This document shows, piece by piece, positions 17,357 through 25,919 of a stretch of 64,000 bases of DNA. The notes under the pieces are model-generated. The model was not told the DNA's origin. It saw only the letters and a program-made list of their open reading frames with translations, and did not search any database. How positions within the stretch are numbered: position 1 is the stretch's first letter; each line of letters starts with the position of its first letter. This DNA comes from Nocardia sp. NBC_00416 (GTDB lineage: Bacteria > Actinomycetota > Actinomycetes > Mycobacteriales > Mycobacteriaceae). The stretch is from positions 4,156,501 through 4,220,500 of the forward strand of contig NZ_CP107932.1 of the NCBI RefSeq assembly GCF_036032445.1, written 5' to 3'. The position numbers and the translations under genes were made by a program.

Positions 17357-17989
17357 CTAACCCTTCGAAGCGCACAGCAGCCCGTCACCGAGCGGAATGA
17401 GAACGCTGGTCAGACCGGGATCCTCGGCCACACAGCGGGTGGCGGAACGTACCGCCTGGGTCGCCGCGTCGCGATGCGCGGGATCGGGGACTCGCCCGCC
17501 GAGCAACGCGTTGTGCAGCAGCACCGCACCCCCCGCGCGCAACAGCCGCACCGCTTCGGCGATGTACTGCGGATGTTCGATCGGTGCGGCGTCCAGGAAG
17601 ACCAGGTCGTAGGCGCCGTCCGCCAGTCGCGGCAGCACGTCCAGCGCGCGGCCGTTGATCAACCTGGTGCGAGCGAGCGGGATATCGGCGGCGCGGAAGG
17701 ATTCCTTGGCCGCTCGCTGATGTTCGGGCTCGGAATCGATAGTGGTCAGGGTGCCGTCCTCGCGCATCCCGTCCAGTAGCCACAATCCGCTGACCCCGGC
17801 ACCGGTCCCCACCTCGACGACCGCCCGCGCGTCCAGCAGCTGCGCGTACATGCTCAGCAGGGCCCCGACCGACGGCGGCACCGGAGCCGCTCCCAGCTCG
17901 ATGGCCCGTTCGCGGGCACTGTCGAGTACCTCGTCCTCGACGACGGATTCCTCCACGTAGGCGAGATTGAGCTCCAGGTTCGATGCCAC
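17357..17989 (-). CDS. SAM-dependent O-methyltransferase
   Basis: 210 residues, typical of the cation-dependent O-methyltransferase family 3 (catechol/caffeoyl-CoA type). Seen: VVEVGTGAGVSGLWLL for SAM binding, an acidic residue in TTIDSEPEHQ for the ribose, and YDLVFLDAAP carrying a metal ligand. The substrate is unknown. The gene is divergent from sigE, the same arrangement as in mycobacteria. Start is GTG at 17989; AAGGG lies unusually close to it. Confidence 0.88.
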   Translation of the reverse strand: MASNLELNLAYVEESVVEDEVLDSARERAIELGAAPVPPSVGALLSMYAQLLDARAVVEVGTGAGVSGLWLLDGMREDGTLTTIDSEPEHQRAAKESFRAADIPLARTRLINGRALDVLPRLADGAYDLVFLDAAPIEHPQYIAEAVRLLRAGGAVLLHNALLGGRVPDPAHRDAATQAVRSATRCVAEDPGLTSVLIPLGDGLLCASKG

Positions 17990-18032
17990 GCCCTTGAGGC
18001 TATGCGAAACGCGGCCAAGCTGGTCGCAACAT

Positions 18033-18050
18033 TCTCAGGTGTCCCTCAGG
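18033..18050 (+). promoter_or_regulatory. Tandem direct repeats upstream of sigE
   Basis: TCTCAGG (18033-18039) is followed by CCTCAGG (18044-18050), the same heptamer with one change, spaced one DNA turn (11 bp) apart. Direct repeats of this spacing are typical of OmpR-family response-regulator sites. In mycobacteria, MprA binds loosely conserved direct repeats upstream of sigE, so this is a candidate site; the match is by eye only. Confidence 0.35.
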
Positions 18051-18236
18051 ATCCCCATATCCAGGCCATATCGAGAGGCGGAAGAGTGAAGGCCACGCAA
18101 GACCAGCCGACCGACCCAGCAGGATGGGAACAACGGGACACCAACCGACCGTTGTAACCCGTAACGACGGCCCGAGAACCGGGCCGCATGTTCGAGCCTA
18201 CGCCTCGGTCCCGATCAGGAGGTTGTCACCATCCAC

Positions 18237-19130
18237 ATGGTCGACGCGGCACGCGAGTCCGCCACCTTGCCCGAGCTGCCCCGGGCCCGCCGTTCGGCAG
18301 CGAGCGCCGGGTACACACTGCCCGGGCGGGACGACTTCGGCCCGGGCCCGTTTGAGGGGCCCGATTCGGAGGTAGCCGCAGACCACGACCTGGTGACCAA
18401 GGAACCAGCTCCGCCGGACGCCCTGATGGAGGTGCCCGATATGTCCAGTAACGACCAGCGCGCCGAGGAATACGACGCCACGCGAGCCGTGGACGCCGCG
18501 ATAGCGGAGGCGATCGAAGGTTCCGAGCTCGCCGCGGCCGACAGCATGCTGCCGCTCACCGGGACCGCCGCCTTCGACGCCACCGGCGACCGCACCGTCA
18601 TGCCGACCTGGGACGAACTGGTGCGCGAGCACGCCGACCGGGTCTACCGGCTGGCCTATCGCCTCTCCGGCGACGCTCAGGACGCCGAGGACCTCACCCA
18701 GGAGACGTTCATCCGGGTCTTCCGATCCCTGTCCAGCTATCAGGCGGGCACGTTCGAGGGTTGGTTGCACCGCATCACCACCAACCTCTTCCTCGACATG
18801 GTCCGGCGCCGCAGCCGGATCCGCATGGAGGCGCTACCCGAAGACTACGACCGCGTCCCCGCCGACGGGCCCGGCCCCGAGCAGGTCTTCCACGATGCCA
18901 GGCTGGATCCCGATCTGCAGTCCGCACTGGACTCCTTGGCCCCGGAGTTCCGGGCCGCGGTCGTCCTCTGCGATATCGAGGGATTGTCCTATGAGGAAAT
19001 CGGTGCGACCCTCGGCGTGAAGCTCGGAACGGTCCGCAGCAGGATCCATCGCGGACGGCAGGCACTGCGCGAGTATCTTGCGCATAATGGAGTACAGGAG
19101 CGTTTCGCCGCCGAGGCGAGCTTCGGGTGA
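18237..19130 (+). CDS. sigE: ECF sigma factor SigE
   Basis: 297 residues. Region 2: ADRVYRLAYRLSGDAQDAED and LTQETFIRVFRSL, followed by the -10 recognition helix area (WLHRITTNLFLDMVRRRSRI). Region 4: CDIEGLSYEEIGATLGVKLG with TVRSRIHRGRQALREYL. It directs the envelope-stress response. The sequence from the motif TAAFDATGDRTVMPTWDELV onward closely follows the remembered M. tuberculosis SigE. The N-terminal 100 residues are variable and disordered; in-frame later starts are possible, and mycobacterial sigE is known to have several. AGGAGG lies 14 nt before the chosen ATG, a long spacing. Confidence 0.92.
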   Translation: MVDAARESATLPELPRARRSAASAGYTLPGRDDFGPGPFEGPDSEVAADHDLVTKEPAPPDALMEVPDMSSNDQRAEEYDATRAVDAAIAEAIEGSELAAADSMLPLTGTAAFDATGDRTVMPTWDELVREHADRVYRLAYRLSGDAQDAEDLTQETFIRVFRSLSSYQAGTFEGWLHRITTNLFLDMVRRRSRIRMEALPEDYDRVPADGPGPEQVFHDARLDPDLQSALDSLAPEFRAAVVLCDIEGLSYEEIGATLGVKLGTVRSRIHRGRQALREYLAHNGVQERFAAEASFG

Positions 19131-19194
19131 TCCTGCGATCATGACGCCGGGATCGCGGCAGTTTGTGATGTCGGCTGGGAAGGATGGGCAGCGA

Positions 19195-19590
19195 ATGAGT
19201 GGCGACTCCAGTACGCCCGGTCGTCGTTCCCCGCAGTTCCACTCCACCGAACATCTGGCGAGCGAGGCCGTCGCCGCCTATGTCGATGGCGAACTGCGGA
19301 TGAATCCCTATCTGCGTGCGGCCCAGCATCTTTCGGTGTGCCCGGAATGCGCGGCCGAGGTAGAGGCTCAGCAGCAGGCGCGGATCGCGCTGCGCCGGGC
19401 CTCCCAGGTGTCGGTTCCCATCGGCCTGCACGACAGCCTGTCCCGAATTCCGCTCGCCGAACCGCCCAGCGGGGCGCAATCCCGAAATTCGGCCGGAAAT
19501 CCGCGTAACGAGGCAGTATTCGGTTTCGCGAGCCAATCTTTCTCGGCAACCTTCGACAGCTTCCGGTGGTCGGTGTGGTGGCGCAAGTAG
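19195..19590 (+). CDS. rseA: Anti-sigma factor RseA (zinc-associated)
   Basis: 131 residues. It carries the ZAS motif HLSVCPEC (H-x3-C-x2-C) that marks zinc-associated anti-sigma factors, preceded by a helical segment (HLASEAVAAYVDGELRM). It should hold SigE inactive until stress. No membrane helix is seen, so it is a soluble type, as in mycobacteria. The start is uncertain: in-frame ATGs at 19141 and 19168 also exist. The gene lies between sigE and htrA. Confidence 0.85.
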   Translation: MSGDSSTPGRRSPQFHSTEHLASEAVAAYVDGELRMNPYLRAAQHLSVCPECAAEVEAQQQARIALRRASQVSVPIGLHDSLSRIPLAEPPSGAQSRNSAGNPRNEAVFGFASQSFSATFDSFRWSVWWRK

Positions 19591-19600
19591 AGTTTGCCGC

Positions 19601-21139
19601 GTGAGTTCCGAACCGACGCACAATTCCCCTGCCGATAACGCCGATTCGGTGGATGAAAACGGCACGACGAACGATAACGGCATGCTGCGTCCACCCGGGG
19701 CGCCGGTGCTGGCCCCGCGGCCGGTCTACCGACCACATGTGGACTCACATACCGCGCATGCCTTCCGCCGTCCCGCCGGCCAATCCGGATCCTTCGCCGC
19801 ACGCGGCGCAGGCACCGAGTCCACGGCGGCGTCCGCGCCGAAAGGGCCGCCCGAGGCGGTACTGGCCGAAGCGTTCGGCCGCCCGTCCGGCTCCACCGAA
19901 CTGCTCCAGCGCGACCCCGACGCCGTCTCCGACAAGGGCCCGGTGGCCGGTCCCGCCGACCCCTGGCGCGATCCGGACTCGCTCGCGCGCCTGGGCGCAC
20001 CGGCGGTCGGATCACCGACGACCCGGGAACTGCCCCCCGCCGAGCAGCTCTCGGCCCGGCAGGTCCTGTTCGGTTCGCGGGTAGCCCCCAAGGCGCTGCT
20101 GGTACTCGGTGTGCTCGCCCTGGCGATCGGCCTGGTCGGCGGTCTCGTGGGCCGGTTGACCGCGGAAACCGCCTCGACCCTGACCTCACGCAAGGTCAGC
20201 CTCGAGCAGTCCGACAGCGACCAGCCGCACGGCCCGATCGCGCAGGTCGCGGATGCGGTGCTGCCGTCGGTGGTGTCCATACGCACCATGGTCGGCGAGA
20301 ACGGCGCGACCGGCTCCGGGGTCGTCATCGACGGCAACGGGTACATCGTCACCAACAACCACGTCATCTCCATGGCGGCGCAGGACCAGTCGGGACGCGC
20401 CCGGATCCAGATCACCTTCTCCGACGGCACCCGCACGCCGGCCAATATCGTCGGCCGCGACCCGAAAACCGATCTCGCGGTCCTGAAGGTCGATGTGAAA
20501 AATCTCACGGTCGCGCAGCTGGGTAAATCGGGTGATGTGCAAGTCGGAGACGCGGTTCTGGCCGTCGGCTCGCCGCTCGGGCTCAGTAAAACCGTCACAT
20601 CGGGCATCGTCAGCGCCCTGCACCGCCCGGTGAAACTCGAGGGCGAGGGCAGCGACACCAAGGCCGTCATCGACGCCGTGCAGACCGACGCGTCGATCAA
20701 CCCGGGCAATTCCGGTGGCGCGCTGGTGGATGCGGACGGCCGCGTCATCGGCATCAACACCGCCATCCGCAGCGAGAGCGGCGGCTCGGTGGGGCTCGGG
20801 TTCGCCATCCCGGTGGATCAGATGACCGAGGTCGCGCAGACGCTGATCCGTGACGGGTCGATCCACCACCCGATGATCGGTGTGAGCGCCCGCCAGAAAA
20901 CCGTCGCCAACGAAGTGATGAGCGGCGCTGAAGTCGCCGATGTGCAGCCCGGCAGCCCGGCCGCGAACGCGGGCATCGTCGAAGGCGATGTCATCGTCCG
21001 TATCGGCGACCGCGAGGTCACCAATCCCGACGAACTGGTTGTGGCGGTACAGATGAACGATATCGGCCAGACGGTGAACGTCCAGCTCATCCGGGAGGGC
21101 CGGCAGGTCGACATCCCGGTGACGCTGGCCTCCGACTGA
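19601..21139 (+). CDS. htrA: HtrA/DegP-like membrane-anchored serine protease
   Basis: 512 residues. A long Pro-rich cytoplasmic N-terminus (1-160), one membrane helix (about 163-185), a trypsin-like domain with His254 (TNNHVIS), Asp291 (DPKTDLAVLKV) and Ser371 (INPGNSGGAL), then a PDZ domain (about 415-505). It degrades or refolds damaged exported proteins and is part of the SigE envelope-stress block. TAGAGT, which overlaps the end of rseA, finishes 7 nt before the GTG, suggesting an additional leaderless promoter for htrA. Confidence 0.96.
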   Translation: MSSEPTHNSPADNADSVDENGTTNDNGMLRPPGAPVLAPRPVYRPHVDSHTAHAFRRPAGQSGSFAARGAGTESTAASAPKGPPEAVLAEAFGRPSGSTELLQRDPDAVSDKGPVAGPADPWRDPDSLARLGAPAVGSPTTRELPPAEQLSARQVLFGSRVAPKALLVLGVLALAIGLVGGLVGRLTAETASTLTSRKVSLEQSDSDQPHGPIAQVADAVLPSVVSIRTMVGENGATGSGVVIDGNGYIVTNNHVISMAAQDQSGRARIQITFSDGTRTPANIVGRDPKTDLAVLKVDVKNLTVAQLGKSGDVQVGDAVLAVGSPLGLSKTVTSGIVSALHRPVKLEGEGSDTKAVIDAVQTDASINPGNSGGALVDADGRVIGINTAIRSESGGSVGLGFAIPVDQMTEVAQTLIRDGSIHHPMIGVSARQKTVANEVMSGAEVADVQPGSPAANAGIVEGDVIVRIGDREVTNPDELVVAVQMNDIGQTVNVQLIREGRQVDIPVTLASD

Positions 21140-21172
21140 TCCACCGGTCGCGGCGCCGGGTAACCTGGTGAG

Positions 21173-21589
21173 GTGTTCAGCAGTATCGGGTGGGGCGAGA
21201 TGCTCGTGCTACTCGTCGCCGCCCTCGTGATCCTCGGCCCGGAGCGCCTGCCCGGCGCCGCACGGTGGACTGCGCGCAGTCTGCGCCAGGTCCGCGATTA
21301 TGCGACCGGTGCGACATCGCAATTGCGATCCGAACTCGGGCCCGAATTCGAGGATCTGCGTAAACCACTCGCCGATCTCCAGGAATTACGTGGGATGTCT
21401 CCGCGTTCGGTGGTGACGAAACATCTTCTGAACGGGGACGATTCCCTTTTCCGGGATCTCGACGGCGCACTGCCGAACAGTAAGAATGTTCTCGGCACAC
21501 ACAGCGGCATGCCAGATTACCCGAAGATCACGCCGGATAAACCCTTGGAACGCAACGAACGTCCGCCGATCGATACTGACGCCACCTGA
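21173..21589 (+). CDS. tatB: Twin-arginine translocase subunit TatB
   Basis: 138 residues. An N-terminal membrane helix (WGEMLVLLVAALVILGPERL) with the conserved glutamate and the GPERLP hinge is followed by an amphipathic helix (AARWTARSLRQVRDYATG) and a charged tail. TatB recruits Tat signal peptides together with TatC. The gene follows htrA as in mycobacteria. TAACCT ends 6 nt before the GTG start (leaderless signature). Confidence 0.94.
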   Translation: MFSSIGWGEMLVLLVAALVILGPERLPGAARWTARSLRQVRDYATGATSQLRSELGPEFEDLRKPLADLQELRGMSPRSVVTKHLLNGDDSLFRDLDGALPNSKNVLGTHSGMPDYPKITPDKPLERNERPPIDTDAT

Positions 21590-21641
21590 TTCGTCAACCA
21601 GACTAGACGCAGTTCGCTGACTCGCTGTCTAGACTTCGCAC

Positions 21642-22502
21642 ATGTCGGCCGATGACGTGGCGCGTATTTTCGCGATCGAAGACAAAGTCGAGCGACTGAA
21701 GGCCGCCACGGAGGGTGTCGCAGCGGCCCAGCAGACAATCAACGAGCTCACCCGTATTCGACGCGCGGTGATCCGGGAGCTACACGCCGAGGGGTGGACT
21801 TTCGCCAGAATAGGCGCCGCCGCGGGCCTTTCCCGCGCCCGGATCCACCAGGTGAGCACCCAGGGCCCGGCACCGGAGGGTTTGTTCTTCGGGCACGGTC
21901 CGCTCACTCTGCTGGTCCCGGACACCCGCGCCGGCAGGCTGATCGGTGCGCCCGACCCGGCGGCCGCGCCGCGCCTGGCCGAACAGCTACGCGAGCTGGG
22001 GTTCGCGGTGACGATCGAACCCTTCGCCCCCGGGCGTCCGATCGATCTGCTGCGGGACGGGCTCATCGTGATCGGCGGGCCCGAACTCTCGCCCAGCCTC
22101 CGCCATCTCATCGCCGCCGATCCGCGGCTACGCCGCGCGGCCGCCCGCCCCGGGGACGGCCGGCGCGGTATCGAGGACCGCGCCGCCCGGCGCATCTACC
22201 GCCCCGCCAGCCCGGAACCGCACGATATCGCCTACCTGGCCCGCCTACCGCGCCCGGACGGCCGCGGCTCGATCCTGGTCCTCGACGGACTGCACCCACC
22301 GGGATCGCTGGGCGCGGTCCGCCTGCTGGCCACCCGGCTGGCGACGCTGCACGAGCGCGCAGCCAGCCGCCGCTTCTCGGTGCTGATCGGCGTCCGCTAC
22401 GAACGCACCACCGGTGAACCCGTGGACGCGGACCTGCTGACCCCGGTCTATCTCCACGAACCGGTCGATTCACGCCCCCAGGCAGTTCGCCAGCGTCGCT
22501 GA
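21642..22502 (+). CDS. Helix-turn-helix protein with an uncharacterised C-terminal domain
   Basis: 286 residues. Residues 1-70 form a helical region with a sigma-region-4-like helix-turn-helix (IRELHAEGWTFARIGAAAGL, then SRARIHQVS). Residues 75-275 form an alpha/beta domain with GPLTLLVPDTRAG, then IVIGGPELSPSLRHLIAADP, DIAYLARLPRPDGRG and LVLDGLHPPGSLGAVRLL. Similar two-part proteins are common in Nocardia, but I know no named function. The second domain might bind a small ligand. TAGACT lies 6 nt before the ATG (leaderless signature). A hairpin follows the stop codon. Confidence 0.75.
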   Translation: MSADDVARIFAIEDKVERLKAATEGVAAAQQTINELTRIRRAVIRELHAEGWTFARIGAAAGLSRARIHQVSTQGPAPEGLFFGHGPLTLLVPDTRAGRLIGAPDPAAAPRLAEQLRELGFAVTIEPFAPGRPIDLLRDGLIVIGGPELSPSLRHLIAADPRLRRAAARPGDGRRGIEDRAARRIYRPASPEPHDIAYLARLPRPDGRGSILVLDGLHPPGSLGAVRLLATRLATLHERAASRRFSVLIGVRYERTTGEPVDADLLTPVYLHEPVDSRPQAVRQRR

Positions 22503-22523
22503 CTGTCGCGCGTTCGGCGACAG
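22503..22523 (+). terminator. Hairpin directly after the HTH-protein gene
   Basis: CTGTCGC (22503-22509) and GCGACAG (22517-22523) form a perfect 7-bp stem with a 7-nt loop beginning at the first base after the stop. It is followed by CACGAAAAG rather than a T-run, so intrinsic termination would be weak. Confidence 0.5.
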
Positions 22524-22749
22524 CACGAAAAGTCCGCGGCCGGGCCTCTCCCCGACACGCCGAAAACACCTATAGCGACAGTGAATATCAGCTGGTCGGC
22601 GAATTGATACGCTGATGCGCGGCAGGTCGCTTACTTATGCCGCATCCGATTGTCCCGGCGCGCGGTGCGATAACCATAGAATTACTTCGCACCGCACGGG
22701 TGCACCGTGACGATGTCTGGCTCCGAACAGATAATTCGTGGAGGCGCAG

Positions 22750-23142
22750 GTGAATGCGTTGATTATCTTGGCGGTGGCGCTGATCGCGATCGGATTGCTG
22801 GTATCGGTGTTCCTGTGGTGGCGCAGCCCGGATTCCGGCGAGAGCGAATACGTGACAGTGGCCGAACTCCAAGCGCGCCTGGAACACGAGGGCGAACCCA
22901 TCGAACAACCCACGGCCGGAGAATCTTCCGACGACCAGGACCGGCCGCGGACCGGGGACGCGCACGAATCGGCGAATGCCGACGACGCGCCCGCCGAACC
23001 GGAAACGCCCGCCGCGGACGAAACCGCCCCGCCGCACACACCCGAGAAGCCCGCGACCACAACCGGCCACGACGACCGAGCGGACTCCGGCTCCGGAGCA
23101 GCGCGCCCGGACCCGGGTGACAAGCCCCCGACCGAGGAGTAG
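22750..23142 (+). CDS. Small single-pass membrane protein with acidic disordered tail
   Basis: 130 residues. One membrane helix at the N-terminus (LIILAVALIAIGLLVSVFLWW) and then a tail of about 100 residues dominated by Glu, Asp, Pro, Ala and Thr. No domain is recognised. The GTG at 22750 is chosen because GGAGG ends 5 nt before it; a GTG at 22738 would lack a site. The 247 nt before it are relatively AT-rich and hold no other gene, so the promoter lies there. It converges on gpgS across a strong hairpin. A membrane-tethered flexible protein is inferred. Confidence 0.75.
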   Translation: MNALIILAVALIAIGLLVSVFLWWRSPDSGESEYVTVAELQARLEHEGEPIEQPTAGESSDDQDRPRTGDAHESANADDAPAEPETPAADETAPPHTPEKPATTTGHDDRADSGSGAARPDPGDKPPTEE

Positions 23143-23184
23143 GGCCGGTATCACCGCACCCGGAGGGTGCGGCGATACCGGCCC
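23142..23184. terminator. Long bidirectional hairpin between the small membrane gene and gpgS
   Basis: Two 20-nt arms, 23142-23161 and 23165-23184, are complementary except for a single A/C mismatch (GGGCCGGTATC ... GATACCGGCCC), with a 3-nt loop. It starts on the last base of the upstream stop codon and lies 8 nt from the end of convergent gpgS, so it can terminate both transcripts. Confidence 0.85.
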
Positions 23185-23191
23185 ACAGCAC

Positions 23192-24130
23192 TCAAGCAGC
23201 CGCTACGTCCGGGCGGATCGTGTTCATCGGCGGCCGATCGATCAAGTCCACCGCAGTACTGTGCGGAGCGAACTCACCGCCGATCAACGGGAACTGGGTC
23301 AGCGCCGCCCCGGAATCGGCGACACCGCTGCGGCCCAGCACGGTCCCCAGGATCTGCCGGCTCATCACCCCGAGATCGGCCAGCGGCCGATTACGGTGCG
23401 TCCGCACACCGAGGTTGACCTGACCGATAGCACTCAGACCGAGCCGATCGTAGGTATCGAGCAGCAACCCGATCTCCACCCCGTAACCGGGCGCGAACGG
23501 GACCGCAGTGAGCAACTCCCGGGTACCGGCGTACTCACCGCCCAGTGGCTGCAGTACCGGGGTCAGCCCGGGGCGCAGCGCGGCCAGCAGCGGCCGGGCC
23601 ACGAGTTCGGTCACCCGCCCGCCGCCGTGGGCGTCCACACCGCCACCGTGCAACAGCGGACGCCGGTAGTAGGCCTTCACCAGATGCAGATCAGGGGTGG
23701 TGAGCAGCGGACCGAGCAGCTTCGGTACGAAGGCCGGATCCGGATCGATCAGATCGGAATCGACGAACGCCACCAGATCGCCTCTGGTCACCGCGAGCGA
23801 ACGCCACAGCACCTCGCCCTTGCCCGCGATCGGGTCCAGCTCGGGAACGGCCTGTTCCCGACTCACGACCTCGGCGCCCGCCGCACGCGCGCGTTCGGCC
23901 GTGGCGTCGGTGGACCCGGAATCCAGGACCACCAGTTCATCGACCAGGCTGCCGAGCAGCGGGCGGATACTCGCCACCACATCGGCGACCGTTCTCTCTT
24001 CGTTCAATGCGGGCAGCACCACCGAAACGGTGCGCCCCGCCTTGGCGGCGACCAGTTCGGCCACCGACCAGTCAGGGGCATCCCACGTGTTGGTCGACGC
24101 CCAATCGGGCTCGTGATGTGAAAATTTCAT
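23192..24130 (-). CDS. gpgS: Glucosyl-3-phosphoglycerate synthase
   Basis: 312 residues. A GT81-family retaining glycosyltransferase that transfers glucose from a nucleotide sugar to 3-phosphoglycerate, the first step of methylglucose lipopolysaccharide synthesis. Seen: VSVVLPALNEERTVADVV (nucleotide-sugar binding), VVLDSGSTDATAERA, the metal-binding DSD in LVAFVDSDLIDPDP and LQPLGGEYAGTREL in the acceptor region. The ATG overlaps the folP2 stop (ATGA), so it is translated from the folP2 mRNA. Upstream in-frame sequence lies inside folP2 and was rejected. Confidence 0.95.
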   Translation of the reverse strand: MKFSHHEPDWASTNTWDAPDWSVAELVAAKAGRTVSVVLPALNEERTVADVVASIRPLLGSLVDELVVLDSGSTDATAERARAAGAEVVSREQAVPELDPIAGKGEVLWRSLAVTRGDLVAFVDSDLIDPDPAFVPKLLGPLLTTPDLHLVKAYYRRPLLHGGGVDAHGGGRVTELVARPLLAALRPGLTPVLQPLGGEYAGTRELLTAVPFAPGYGVEIGLLLDTYDRLGLSAIGQVNLGVRTHRNRPLADLGVMSRQILGTVLGRSGVADSGAALTQFPLIGGEFAPHSTAVDLIDRPPMNTIRPDVAAA

Positions 24131-25008
24131 ACGAGACCTCGCAGTGTTCGTACGGGGGGCCGGATGCCCTGGATCGCGGCGATCATGTCCACTACTCGAC
24201 GGGTCGCCGCGACCTCGTGCACACGGAAAACGCGAGCACCGGCCGCGGCCGACCAAGCTGTTGCCGCCAATGTGCCCTCCAGCCGTTCGGAAAGTCCGAC
24301 ACCTAATGTCTCTCCGATGAAATCCTTGTTGCTCAGCGCCATCAAGACCGGCCACCCGCTTTTAACAAGAACGTCCGCTGCCCGCAACAGTGCGAGCCCG
24401 TGATAGGTGTTCTTTCCGAAATCGTGCGTCGGATCGATGAGAATCGAATCCCGGCGCACCCCCGCCGCGGCAGCCTGCTCCGCGGCCCGGACCACAGTAT
24501 CGGTGACCTCGGCCACCACATCGGCGTACCGGACACGATGCGGGCGGGTCCGCGGCACCGCGCCCCCGGTATGACTGCACACGATCCCGGCCCCGGTCTG
24601 GGCAGCCACCGGCACCAACTCCGGATCGGCGCCCGCCCAGGTGTCGTTGATCAGATCCGCCCCCTCCGCCACCGCCGCCCGCGCGACCTCCGATCGCCAG
24701 GTATCGACACTGATCAACAGGTCGGGATACGCCTCCCGGATGGCCGCCACGAACGGCACCACCCGCCGCGCCTCCTCGGCGGCATCCACGTTCTCCCCCG
24801 GACCCGCCTTCACTCCGCCGATATCGACCAGGTCAGCGCCCTCGTCGACGGCACGAGCGACCGCCGCCAACGCGGCGTCATCGGTGAAAGTGGCGCCCCG
24901 GTCGTAGAAGGAATCCGGGGTCCGATTCACGATCGCCATCACCAGCGCGCGATCTGTCGCGACCACCCGGCCGCAGAGAGTCGGCGACGGCCGGACGGCT
25001 TCGAACAT
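24127..25008 (-). CDS. folP2: Dihydropteroate synthase homologue FolP2
   Basis: 293 residues, TIM-barrel DHPS fold. Seen: VMAIVNRTPDSFYDRG (first DHPS signature), DLVDIGGVKAGPG (second signature region), SVDTWRSEVA and ILIDPTHDFGKNTYH. FolP2 of mycobacteria is reported not to have dihydropteroate synthase activity, and the coupling here to gpgS supports a role in methylglucose lipopolysaccharide metabolism rather than folate; this is inference. The ATG at 25008 is preceded at 7 nt by TAAACT (leaderless signature). Longer readings run into the intergenic repeat. Confidence 0.9.
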   Translation of the reverse strand: MFEAVRPSPTLCGRVVATDRALVMAIVNRTPDSFYDRGATFTDDAALAAVARAVDEGADLVDIGGVKAGPGENVDAAEEARRVVPFVAAIREAYPDLLISVDTWRSEVARAAVAEGADLINDTWAGADPELVPVAAQTGAGIVCSHTGGAVPRTRPHRVRYADVVAEVTDTVVRAAEQAAAAGVRRDSILIDPTHDFGKNTYHGLALLRAADVLVKSGWPVLMALSNKDFIGETLGVGLSERLEGTLAATAWSAAAGARVFRVHEVAATRRVVDMIAAIQGIRPPVRTLRGLV

Positions 25009-25025
25009 GACCTCGAGTTTATGGC

Positions 25026-25204
25026 TGTGTCTATTGCCCCGCCTTCGGCGGGGCGGGTCGGGGCCCTTGTCAACCCCGGTTGTGTTGGATTGCGTCGCCT
25101 GCGGCGCCGCGGGTCGGGGCCCTCGTGACCCCGGTTCTTCACTCCGGCACTCAGTCGCTGCGCTCCCTCGCTCTGTCGCTCCAGAACCGGGGCGGGCCCC
25201 GACC
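25026..25204 (+). repeat. Intergenic nested inverted repeat, copy A
   Basis: Copy A of a three-copy family (others at 29225-29346 and 44770-44944). It opens with TGTGTCTATTGCCCCGCC and a short CCCCGCC-ttc-GGCGGGG hairpin. After a partial duplicate comes the main structure: outer arms GGTCGGGGCCC (25112-25122) and GGGCCCCGACC (25194-25204), inner arms CCCCGGTTCT (25129-25138) and AGAACCGGGG (25183-25192), and a 44-nt loop of CGCT-rich sequence. It lies just upstream of the folP2 promoter and downstream of the small LOG gene. The rest of 25205-25367 shows no gene. Confidence 0.85.
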
Positions 25205-25367
25205 ACGGGAGCCGACCCGTCGAGGTGCCCGGCATGGTCACACAGCATCAACGACGGCCCGAAACCGAGTGGGCCGCCGACCACGGAAGCCGACCATCCA
25301 GCGAACGCTCGGCGTCCGCACACGGGTTCGACGGTGGTCTGTGCCCTCCGCGAACACACGCGTTGCG

Positions 25368-25919
25368 CTACTCCCGGCCCAGCGCGGCGAAGGCTTCGGC
25401 GAGGTCGGTGGTCACCGTCACGCGGTCCAGCGCCTCCTGGGGGACGAAACCGCGGTCGCGGAGTTCGGCGAGCCAGGTGAACAAACCGGTGTAGTGACCG
25501 TCGAGGTCCAGGATCGCCATCGGCTTGGTGTGCTGGCCCAGCTGGCCGCCGGTCCAGGTTTCGAAGAACTCCTCCAGGGTGCCGATACCGCCCGGCAGGG
25601 TGAGGAAAGCGTCGGCCCGGTCCTCCATGACCTGTTTGCGCTGGCGCATGGTGTCGGTGACGACCAGTTCATCGGAGTCCACGTCGGCGACCTCGCGGTG
25701 GACCAGATGTTTGGGGATCACCCCGACCGTGTTGGCGCCGCCGGCCCGGGCCGCGGTGGCCACCGCGCCCATCATCGATACGTGCCCGCCGCCGGACACC
25801 AGCTGCCAGCCGCGCCGGCCGATCTCGACACCCACCCGGGTGGCCAGATCCAGATGGGCGGGATCGGTGGTGCTGGCCGAGCAATATACGCACAGCGCGA
25901 ACGGTCGCGGTGTCACCAT
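25368..25919 (-). CDS. LOG-family protein (small type, TIGR00730)
   Basis: 183 residues. A Rossmann-like LOG protein: CVYCSASTTDPAHLDLATRV at the start, SGGGHVSMMGAVATAA, and the signature LPGGIGTLEEFFETWTGGQL (PGGxGTxxE). Plant and some actinobacterial homologues are cytokinin riboside 5'-monophosphate phosphoribohydrolases that release free adenine-type cytokinins; many bacterial members are misannotated as lysine decarboxylases. The ATG overlaps the end of the upstream, larger LOG gene by 7 nt, so the two paralogues are co-translated. Confidence 0.9.
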   Translation of the reverse strand: MVTPRPFALCVYCSASTTDPAHLDLATRVGVEIGRRGWQLVSGGGHVSMMGAVATAARAGGANTVGVIPKHLVHREVADVDSDELVVTDTMRQRKQVMEDRADAFLTLPGGIGTLEEFFETWTGGQLGQHTKPMAILDLDGHYTGLFTWLAELRDRGFVPQEALDRVTVTTDLAEAFAALGRE

